A stretch of 5,616 nucleotides of DNA from Alphaproteobacteria bacterium (GTDB lineage Bacteria; Pseudomonadota; Alphaproteobacteria; Thalassobaculales; Thalassobaculaceae). The notes under the pieces were generated by a model that was not told the origin of the DNA, made no database searches, and saw only the letters and a list, made by a program, of their open reading frames with translations. Position 1 is the stretch's first letter. Every line of letters starts with the position of its first letter. Made by a program: the position numbers and the translations under genes. Positions 1 through 5,616 of the stretch are shown in pieces. The stretch spans positions 1-5,616 of the forward strand of contig JAPKDN010000231.1 of the NCBI GenBank assembly GCA_028822575.1. The letters are read 5' to 3'.

Positions 1-889
1 CTCTTGACCGCCTCTAATCCCCTGGTGTGCGAGACTCAGGATGGAGCGTCGTTCTTCTATTCTGTCAATGGCAAAAAACTCAAGGAAGACGCGATTTCGA
101 AAGTGAGATCGACTCGTTGATGCCCGAGCACTGCGGCGGCAATCGGCGGCCGGCGGGCGAAAGAGTGGGCGAGAAAGTTCGGTCGGTCAAGTGAGCGGAC
201 GCAATCAAGGCGATGTGCTGAGTCATGTATTTCTGCCAGTTGGCGCTGGTAGAGATGGAGTGGATCAGCGCGCTGGGCCTCATGGAAGCCGAAATTTGGG
301 CGGTGCTGCACGCCGAGAATATCAAGCGCGGCGGTGAATGGATCGACCTGCTGCTGGCGAGCGATCCGCGCACCAATCCGTGGTTCCAGGAATGCGGCCC
401 TTGGGTCATCCAGCACGGTGATATCTTGGGCGACGACACCGATTTGGTCGGCTCCTGCCAGACGTGCGCCGATATGCCCCGTGCTTGGCTGGTGGGCGAT
501 AAGGAGTAGACCGATGAGCAGAAGCGATTGTTCAATGTCGCCCACGAACATGTCGCGACCAATGTTCAGCTATTCGCGCCGGGTGTCAGCTTCAAGGAGC
601 TGACTTTCGGTAGCCATCAATTGCCGGAAGAATTCATTGATCAGCGCTATGGCTGTAAGATGAATGGGTTGGGCTTTGCGATGAATGGCCGGCGATCCTC
701 TACCCTTACGATTGGCTAGAGGGCGCGTTTGATTATGTCCTGAAACCGGGGATGATCATGACCTCGGAGGTCTATATCGGCCCTGTCGGTGGCCGTGAGG
801 GCGTCAAGCTCGAGGGCCAAGTGCTGATCACCGAGGACTGGTTCGAGAACGATACCAGCTATAGCTTTTATGAACGGCTGCTAGGATAA
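1..889 (+). pseudogene. dddP: Decayed DddP-like M24 family gene (DMSP lyase-like / creatinase-prolidase fold), 5' end outside window
   Basis: Joining three reading-frame segments gives a protein that follows DddP, as I remember it, from about residue 135 to the C-terminus. Segments are 1-93 (frame 1; NPLV, then FFY), about 96-676 (frame 3; WAVLHAENIKRGGEWI, then PRTNPWFQECGP) and 677-889 (frame 2; CDEWPAILYPYDW, then LITED, stop TAA 887-889). Intact DddP-family enzymes use a dinuclear-metal M24 fold; DddP cleaves DMSP to dimethylsulfide and acrylate, whereas M24 relatives are peptidases or amidinohydrolases. Lesions: a frameshift at about 94-95, a probable in-frame loss of about 21 codons near 153-158, TGA at 192-194 and 219-221, TAG at 507-509, and a one-base loss near 675-677. 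Metal-site residues remain at Asp 435-437, Asp 441-443, Asp 471-473, Glu 767-769 and Glu 812-814, but the His expected in the MHG motif is Asn (AAT 663-665). Several normally fixed Arg and Gly positions are also altered. Several independent lesions plus a lost ligand argue for real decay, not sequencing error. Pseudogene status is secure; DddP rather than another M24 clade is moderately sure. Confidence 0.75.
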
Positions 890-1134
890 ATAAAGACAAG
901 CCGAGCTGAATCTCGCTGTGCGGGAAGCTCGACCTGACGACGATCGCCAGGAATTTGTGTGGGTTGAAATTATCGCGTCGCTCTCTCATTCTATCGCAAT
1001 CCGTGTTGGTCGACTCGGATAGATAAAGCCGTGCCCGGAAACCTCGGGGATGGACCTGGACACGTTGTGGATGCACCATTGTGCCCAGCCCTTACTTTAT
1101 CCCAGACCAAACCTATTTTCCCTATGTTCGAGTT

Positions 1135-1140
1135 AAGGAG
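1135..1140 (+). promoter_or_regulatory. Ribosome binding site deciding the start of the ThDP enzyme
   Basis: AAGGAG lies seven bases before the ATG at 1148-1150, a near-ideal Shine-Dalgarno match and spacing. The same frame is open back to a GTG at 1031 and includes an ATG at 1124, but neither has a comparable site. The added residues also do not resemble the family N-terminus, so 1148 is chosen. Confidence 0.8.
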
Positions 1141-1147
1141 CCTTGTC

Positions 1148-2860
1148 ATGCCCAAGGATAATTCAGATTCGGAAATGACCGCTGGCGGCGTTATTTTCAC
1201 GCGTCTAAAGGCGCTGGGTGTCGATTACGTCTTCTGCAATTCCGGGACCGATTTTCCGCCGATTATCGAAGGTCTCGCCGAAGCCATGGCGAAGGGAATT
1301 GATCTTCCACAGGCCTTGGTGATCCCGCATGAGAGCGCGGCGCTTGGCATGGCGCATGGATATTACGTTGCGACAGGCGAGGCCCAGGCGGTGATCCTGC
1401 ACACCAATGTTGGCTTGGCCAACGGGGCGATGGGCATGATCAACGCCGCCACCGATCACGTTCCGATGGTTCTGATGTCCGGGCGCACACCGACGGTGGA
1501 GAAGGATCGGTTTGGCGCCCGTACCGTCCCGATCGGTTGGGGCCAAGAGATGCGCGACCAGACGGCGCTGGTCCGGGAGACCTCGAAATGGGACTACGAA
1601 ATGCGGTTTCCGGAACAGGTTCCTGAAATGCTTGATCGGGCGCATGCGATCGCGAGTTCCACGCCATCCGGGCCGGTCTATCTCAGCCTGCCGCGCGAGG
1701 TTTTGTGCGAGCCTTGCCCGATGGAGGCGGTTGAGGCGCCGATCACCATGGCCGCCTCTCGGGCGGCGGCGCCGCAAGGTGATCTGGAGCAACTCGCGTC
1801 GCTGTTGGCGCGGGCCGAGCACCCCCTCATCATCGCTCAGCGCGGCGCCGGCTCGCAGAAAGGGTTCGACGCCTTGGCACGCCTCGCCAACGACTGGGCC
1901 TTGCCGGTTTGTCACTATTGGGCCGGGGCGCTGGCGATATCCTACGAGCATCCAAGCTGTGTCGGCTCTGATGTGGCGCCATGGCTACCCGAGGCGGACG
2001 TGGTTCTGGTTCTGGATGGTCTGGCGCCGTGGTCTCCTGATGTTCACACGCCGAAAGCGTCGGCCAAGATCGTCAATCTTGGCCCGGACCCGCTGCATCA
2101 TCGGTTCCCGGTGCGTAATTTCCGCTCGGATCTGTCGATCACCGGCGAAGTCGATGACGCGTTGGTGCGTCTAGAGACGATGATGGCATCAATGGCCAAA
2201 AACCGAGGCAAGGCGATCTTGGCCCGGCGCGCCAGGGTGGCGGAGCGGGTCGCCAAGTCGCGCGAGGCGTTGAACGCCGCGGCGATCGAGGGCGCGACCG
2301 TGCCGATGACCAAGGCCTGGGTTGCGAAATGTGTGGGAGAGGCGGTCAAGGATTACGACGCCACGGTTCTATGTGAGCTTGGCTGCCCCTTGGATCATGT
2401 GCGCCCGACTGAACACGGCTCCTGGCGTGACCTTCCACATTCCGGCGGCCTGGGATGGAGCCTGCCGACCGGAATGGGGATGAAGCTTGCCGAGCGGGAG
2501 CGGTTGATCGTATCGACCATGGGCGATGGTTCCTACATGTTCGCTAACCCCGTGGCCTGTCACCAAATCGCCGAGGCCTACGAGATCGCGACGCTAACCG
2601 TGATCCTCAATAACCAGGAGTGGTTCGCGGTTAGGCGCGCCGCGCTGGGGATGTATCCCCAGGGGCATGCCGCTAAGGCTAACCAGATGCCACTGACGGC
2701 GCTGTCACCCAGTCCCGAGTTTGCCCGTATCGTCGAGGCCAGCCGAGGATATGGGCAGACGGTCACAGATCCGACGGAGCTTCCAAAGGCACTGGCGCGT
2801 GGTATCGACGTGGTGATGAATGAGAAACGCGCGGCGGTCATCAACGTGATGGTCGCGTAA
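1148..2860 (+). CDS. Thiamine diphosphate-dependent enzyme, acetolactate synthase-like large subunit, substrate unknown
   Basis: This gene encodes 570 residues with the three-domain order of the ThDP decarboxylase/carboligase superfamily, at the usual length. The N-terminal PYR domain (about 1-175) holds the catalytic Glu that activates the cofactor, Glu62, in the motif IPHESAALGMAHGY. The central domain covers roughly 190-340. The C-terminal PP domain carries the ThDP/Mg motif GDGSY at 459-463, closing with NN at 488-489 (GDG-X26-NN). Family members act on 2-oxoacids, decarboxylating them or joining the activated aldehyde to a second substrate, in the cytoplasm. The sequence resembles a widespread alphaproteobacterial group annotated only as thiamine pyrophosphate-requiring protein, with NSGTDFPPII where many relatives have a GxPG-type loop. 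No acetolactate synthase small subunit follows, so a role in valine/isoleucine synthesis is unlikely. Other possibilities are a benzoylformate- or sulfopyruvate-decarboxylase-like activity, which I cannot separate by eye. It stands 258 bases after the M24 remnant and 190 bases before the FAD/GcvT gene on the same strand. Fold and cofactor are secure; the reaction is not. Confidence 0.93.
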   Translation: MPKDNSDSEMTAGGVIFTRLKALGVDYVFCNSGTDFPPIIEGLAEAMAKGIDLPQALVIPHESAALGMAHGYYVATGEAQAVILHTNVGLANGAMGMINAATDHVPMVLMSGRTPTVEKDRFGARTVPIGWGQEMRDQTALVRETSKWDYEMRFPEQVPEMLDRAHAIASSTPSGPVYLSLPREVLCEPCPMEAVEAPITMAASRAAAPQGDLEQLASLLARAEHPLIIAQRGAGSQKGFDALARLANDWALPVCHYWAGALAISYEHPSCVGSDVAPWLPEADVVLVLDGLAPWSPDVHTPKASAKIVNLGPDPLHHRFPVRNFRSDLSITGEVDDALVRLETMMASMAKNRGKAILARRARVAERVAKSREALNAAAIEGATVPMTKAWVAKCVGEAVKDYDATVLCELGCPLDHVRPTEHGSWRDLPHSGGLGWSLPTGMGMKLAERERLIVSTMGDGSYMFANPVACHQIAEAYEIATLTVILNNQEWFAVRRAALGMYPQGHAAKANQMPLTALSPSPEFARIVEASRGYGQTVTDPTELPKALARGIDVVMNEKRAAVINVMVA

Positions 2861-2951
2861 CCCTGGCCGAAAACGATGACCTGCTGATTGATCAGGATCA
2901 CCAAGCCGACGATGACGACGTTTCAGCCTTGGTCGCTGGACATGATCCGTC

Positions 2952-2981
2952 TTGACAAAAGTCTAGGCGGAGGTGGATCAA
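2952..2981 (+). promoter_or_regulatory. Possible sigma-70-type promoter before the FAD/GcvT gene
   Basis: A perfect -35 hexamer TTGACA is at 2952-2957. The best -10 at normal spacing is weak: GGATCA (2975-2980, 17-base spacer) or GATCAA (2976-2981, 18-base spacer, 3 of 6 matches). It lies 70-100 bases before the chosen start at 3051, a sensible distance. A single perfect hexamer can arise by chance, so this is only a candidate. No convincing intrinsic terminator was found in the 190-base gap, so read-through from the ThDP gene is also possible. Confidence 0.25.
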
Positions 2982-3050
2982 GGCTAAAGCCGTGTTTTCA
3001 TCTACTTGAAGCGCAAGTTCATCGCGGGAATTTTTCTCCACCAGCCTTGG

Positions 3051-5447
3051 ATGTCGCAGATGCCTTTGCCTGCTAAGGATCTTCCCTCCCATGCACCCGT
3101 CGTCGTCATTGGCGGCGGCATCATGGGATGCTCGACCCTCTACCACCTCGCCAAGCGTGGGGTGGGGGACGCGATCTTGCTCGAACGCAACCGACTGACC
3201 TCCGGGACAACGTGGCATTCCGCCGCCCAGGTGCGGGCGTTGCGGTCCAGTCGCAATCTGACCAACCTGATCAAATACTCGGTCTCGCTGTATTCCGAAT
3301 TGGAGCGGGAAACCGGCCAGGCCACGGGCTGGATTAACAAGGGGTCGCTCTCCATCGCGACAAACCAGGATCGGCTCACCCATATCCGTCGGCAGGAGGC
3401 GCTGGCGCATGCCTTTGGCGTGGCGGCGCAATCGATAACGCCGGATGAGGCGCTGGAGCGCTGGCCATTGATGAACGCCGATGATGTGATTGGCGCGGTT
3501 TGGTCACCCGATGATGGCCGGGTAAGCCCGTCGGATCTCTGCGCGGCGCTGGCCAAGGGCGCGCGAACCGCCGGCGCCAGAATCTTCGAGGATATGCCGG
3601 TGCTGGGGATTGTTACTGAAGGTGGACGGGTGCGTGGTGTCGAGACCGCGTCGGGAACCATTCAATGCGACGCGGTGGCGCTTTGCACGGGGCTCTGGAG
3701 TAGGCGCATGGCGGCGATGGCCGACGTTTTGGCGCCGGTCTGGCCTTGCGAGCATTTCTACCTGCTGACCAAACCGGTCGAGGGCATCATAGGTAATATG
3801 CCGACCCTGTCGGATCATGATGGCCATCTGTATATCCGGGACGATTCCGGCGGCCTTCTCGTCGGTTGCTTCGAGCCGGGCGCGCGGCCGATTGATCCGG
3901 CGCGCCTCGGCGAGGATTTTGCGTTTCAGCTTTTGCCCGAGGATTGGGATCACTTCGAGCCGATGATGCACAACGCGTTGCACCGGTTGCCGGTTCTGGA
4001 GACGGCGGAAGTGAAGATACTGCTCAACGGGCCGGAAAGTTTTACGCCGGACAGCATGTTTATGCTCGGCGAATCCCCCAGCACGCCGGGATTCTTCCTC
4101 GGTTGCGGGATGAATTCCTTTGGCGTCGCCTCGGGTGGTGGCGCCGGCATGGCGTTGGCCCATTGTATCACTGAAGGCCATCCTCCGTTCGATCTGCGCG
4201 AGGCGGATCCCAGTCGGTTCGCGGAATGCCAATCGTCGGTCGAGGCCTTGACTGCGCGGGTTCCCGAGGTCTTGGGCAAACATTATGAGATTGGCTATCC
4301 GGGGCGACAGTTTACGAGCGCGCGCGATCTGCGTCTGACCCCACTCCATGAACAATGGCGAGCCGCCGGAGCAACCTTCGGCCAGTTCCATGGGTGGGAG
4401 CGTCCGTTGTATTTCGGCGGCCTGGGCGAGCCTCAAATGACATTTTCCAGACCTGATTGGTTTGATCAGGTCGCTTGTGAAGTCCGGGCAGCGCATCAGG
4501 GCGCGGCGATTTTTGAGCAATCCACCCTGGGCAAGATCAGGGTCGAGGGGCCGGCTGCAGAGACTTTCCTCGATCGCGTCTGCGCCAATGACATGACCCG
4601 ACCGGCGGGGTGCGCAATCTATACGTCAATGCTTAATGAACGTGGTGGTTTCGTCGAGGATCTTGTCGTGCAACGGCTGACCCCGAGCCGGTACCGACTG
4701 TTTGTAGGTGCCGCTTCACCGGTCAGGGTCCTGGGATGGTTGCGCCGGCATCTTGGAGAGGCTGAGAACGTGGAGCTGTTGGATGAGACCGAAGCTTTCG
4801 CGGTTCTTGGTCTCATGGGTCCCGAAGCGGCGCGCATCGCCAGCGATTTGGGGGCCGGAGACCTGAATGGACTTCGGTTTTTTGAGCATGCGCGTATGGG
4901 AATTGCCGGTATTTCGACGCGGGCGGTTCGTCTTTCCTACGTTGGCGAGGCTGGTTGGGAGATCACCTGTGCCGCCGCCGACGCCGCCCGCTTATACCTC
5001 GCGATAGTCGAGGCGGGAGCGGTTCCGGCCGGCCTCAACGCCCAAACCTCAATGCGGATCGAGAAGCGGTTTTTATCCATGGGACATGATATCGACGCTG
5101 ATATGACCCCGGTCGAGGCCGGGCTCAGTTTCGCGGTTAACTGGGATTCCGAGTTCATCGGTCGTGATGCGTTACTCGCGAGACGGTACGACGGGCCTGG
5201 GATTCGAGTAGTTTCGCTTATCTTCGATGATCCGGATGTCGTGCCGATCGGTGGCGAGCCAGTTTACTGGGGCGGCCGGGTCGTTGGCCAGACAACCTCG
5301 GCAGCGTTCGGCTACAGGGTTGGTGCGCCGGTGGCGATCGCCACCATTAGCGGCGATCTGGAATTGAGTGTTGGTTCCGTGGAGGTAGAGGTCGATATAG
5401 CACGCGCCATGACACCCGCCACGGTATCTCTAAAGGCGCCGCTATAG
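3051..5447 (+). CDS. FAD-dependent amine oxidoreductase fused to GcvT-type aminomethyltransferase (dimethylglycine/sarcosine dehydrogenase-like)
   Basis: The product is about 798 residues, typical for this two-part family. The N-terminal DAO domain (about 16-370) opens with the dinucleotide-binding motif VVVIGGGIMG (GGGIMG at 21-26). It carries SGTTWHSAA, in which His56 matches the histidine that holds FAD covalently in dimethylglycine dehydrogenase. A linker domain of the FAO_M type follows (about 371-450), then a GcvT folate-binding domain with MLNERGGFVEDL (527-538) and YVGEAGWEI (near 630-638). A C-terminal GcvT barrel with SEFIGRDALL lies near 700. Family members oxidise an N-methyl group to an iminium and transfer the C1 unit to tetrahydrofolate, giving 5,10-methylene-THF; electrons usually go to electron-transfer flavoprotein. 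The substrate could be dimethylglycine, sarcosine or another N-methyl compound. It is not DmdA, which lacks the FAD half. No clear Shine-Dalgarno precedes any start. ATG 3051 is chosen because homologues begin similarly; ATG 3060 and TTG 3006 (15 codons longer) are alternatives. Its stop adjoins that of the convergent acyl-CoA dehydrogenase. Confidence 0.93.
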   Translation: MSQMPLPAKDLPSHAPVVVIGGGIMGCSTLYHLAKRGVGDAILLERNRLTSGTTWHSAAQVRALRSSRNLTNLIKYSVSLYSELERETGQATGWINKGSLSIATNQDRLTHIRRQEALAHAFGVAAQSITPDEALERWPLMNADDVIGAVWSPDDGRVSPSDLCAALAKGARTAGARIFEDMPVLGIVTEGGRVRGVETASGTIQCDAVALCTGLWSRRMAAMADVLAPVWPCEHFYLLTKPVEGIIGNMPTLSDHDGHLYIRDDSGGLLVGCFEPGARPIDPARLGEDFAFQLLPEDWDHFEPMMHNALHRLPVLETAEVKILLNGPESFTPDSMFMLGESPSTPGFFLGCGMNSFGVASGGGAGMALAHCITEGHPPFDLREADPSRFAECQSSVEALTARVPEVLGKHYEIGYPGRQFTSARDLRLTPLHEQWRAAGATFGQFHGWERPLYFGGLGEPQMTFSRPDWFDQVACEVRAAHQGAAIFEQSTLGKIRVEGPAAETFLDRVCANDMTRPAGCAIYTSMLNERGGFVEDLVVQRLTPSRYRLFVGAASPVRVLGWLRRHLGEAENVELLDETEAFAVLGLMGPEAARIASDLGAGDLNGLRFFEHARMGIAGISTRAVRLSYVGEAGWEITCAAADAARLYLAIVEAGAVPAGLNAQTSMRIEKRFLSMGHDIDADMTPVEAGLSFAVNWDSEFIGRDALLARRYDGPGIRVVSLIFDDPDVVPIGGEPVYWGGRVVGQTTSAAFGYRVGAPVAIATISGDLELSVGSVEVEVDIARAMTPATVSLKAPL
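5442..5447. other. CTATAG palindrome holding both stop codons of two convergent genes
   Basis: On the plus strand TAG at 5445-5447 ends the FAD/GcvT gene. On the minus strand TAG (complement of 5442-5444) ends the acyl-CoA dehydrogenase. Each gene's final Leu codon (CTA) is the reverse complement of the other's stop, so the coding regions overlap by six bases. No space is left between them for an intergenic terminator. Confidence 0.9.
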
Positions 5448-5616
5448 CTCACGACCAATGGTACCGCGTGCCTCGAATTCGCGCTTTGTCAGTTTGGCGA
5501 TATTGAGTTGATGGATTTGGCTGGTACCTTCATAGAGCCTGAACAGCCGAACGTCCCGGTACAGCCGTTCGATGACACTGTATTCCGCGACATAGCCCGA
5601 GCCGCCAAAGATCTGA
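5442..5616 (-). CDS. Acyl-CoA dehydrogenase, C-terminal 57 residues (5' part outside window)
   Basis: Read on the minus strand from 5615 down to the stop at 5442-5444, the sequence gives QIFGGSGYVAEYSVIERLYR followed by DVRLFRLYEGTSQIH and a short basic tail. This is the classic end of the acyl-CoA dehydrogenase C-terminal helical domain: the QxxGGxGY flavin-contact motif, then RxYRDxR, then YEGTSQI. The Glu of YEGT (complement of 5529-5531) is at the position of the catalytic base in medium- and short-chain enzymes; isovaleryl- and long-chain-type enzymes place it elsewhere. The family forms the trans-2,3 double bond of an acyl-CoA and passes electrons to electron-transfer flavoprotein. Chain-length preference cannot be judged from this fragment, and a DmdC-type role (methylmercaptopropionyl-CoA dehydrogenase) is not indicated in particular. 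It is transcribed toward the FAD/GcvT gene and overlaps its end by six bases. Confidence 0.93.
   Translation of the reverse strand, partial: QIFGGSGYVAEYSVIERLYRDVRLFRLYEGTSQIHQLNIAKLTKREFEARGTIGREL

Noticed and set aside
57..551. Minus-strand open frame of 164 codons opposite the 5' remnant
   Set aside because: It lies antisense to a region with clear DddP-like similarity on the plus strand, has no recognisable motif and is typical of a GC-rich shadow frame.
902..931. Possible hairpin CGAGCT ... AGCTCG after the pseudogene
   Set aside because: It has only a six-base stem with an 18-base loop and no following T-run, so it is not a convincing terminator.
964..994. Possible promoter (TTGAAA with a CATTCT or TTCTAT -10) before the ThDP gene
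   Set aside because: The -10 matches are poor, or the spacing is 19 bases; this is no better than chance.
1205..1951. Minus-strand open frame of 248 codons inside the ThDP gene
   Set aside because: It is antisense to conserved ThDP-enzyme sequence, with an Arg/His-rich translation and no domain I recognise.
2884..2895. Inverted repeat CTGAT-TG-ATCAG after the ThDP gene
   Set aside because: The loop has only two bases and no T-run follows, so it is unlikely to be a terminator. It could be a short operator-like palindrome, but nothing supports that.
2924..3050. CAGCCTTGG repeated at 2924-2932 and 3042-3050
   Set aside because: It is a nine-base direct repeat with differing flanks, probably coincidence. 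There is no sign of a mobile element or attachment site.
3504..4520. Minus-strand open frame of 338 codons inside the FAD/GcvT gene
   Set aside because: It is fully antisense to a conserved protein. Its translation is Arg/Pro-rich with no family motif, as expected from GC-rich codon bias.
5460..5528. Two GGTACC palindromes in the acyl-CoA dehydrogenase fragment
   Set aside because: Both lie within conserved coding sequence, each spanning a Gly-Thr pair, and are explained by the codons.

Overview
The window looks like chromosomal DNA from a proteobacterium, most likely a marine or soil alphaproteobacterium. It is GC-rich with GC-biased third codon positions. It carries a DddP-like M24 remnant, a FAD/GcvT fusion of the dimethylglycine/sarcosine dehydrogenase type and an acyl-CoA dehydrogenase, a gene set common in Rhodobacterales and Rhodospirillales. 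The taxonomic assignment is inference only. I see no rRNA, tRNA, CRISPR array, insertion sequence or integrase.

Layout. (1) Positions 1-889, plus strand: a decayed M24 metallopeptidase-fold gene most like the DMSP lyase DddP. It is cut by the window edge and carries two frameshifts, three in-frame stops, a probable in-frame deletion and a lost metal ligand. (2) Positions 890-1147: about 258 bases with no gene I can support. A good Shine-Dalgarno sequence (AAGGAG, 1135-1140) sits at the 3' end; no convincing promoter or terminator was seen. (3) Positions 1148-2860, plus strand: an intact 570-residue thiamine-diphosphate enzyme of the acetolactate synthase/benzoylformate decarboxylase fold, exact reaction unknown. 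(4) Positions 2861-3050: about 190 bases without a gene, with a perfect TTGACA box and a weak -10. (5) Positions 3051-5447, plus strand: an intact protein of about 798 residues joining an N-terminal FAD amine oxidoreductase to a C-terminal GcvT-type folate-binding aminomethyltransferase. (6) Positions 5442-5616, minus strand: the C-terminal end of an acyl-CoA dehydrogenase, converging on gene 5. The two stop codons abut in one CTATAG palindrome.

How they may work together. Taken with the DddP-like remnant, the gene set fits catabolism of small methylated or carboxylated compounds such as methylated glycines and osmolytes. The FAD/GcvT protein would oxidatively demethylate an N-methyl amine and pass the C1 unit to tetrahydrofolate. 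The acyl-CoA dehydrogenase would oxidise an acyl-CoA, and both would probably hand electrons to electron-transfer flavoprotein. The ThDP enzyme would make or break a 2-oxoacid carbon-carbon bond. This shared pathway is a hypothesis from adjacency and is not shown by the sequence. The one clear surprise is the advanced decay of the DddP-like gene next to intact neighbours. I found no evidence of a wholly new system.
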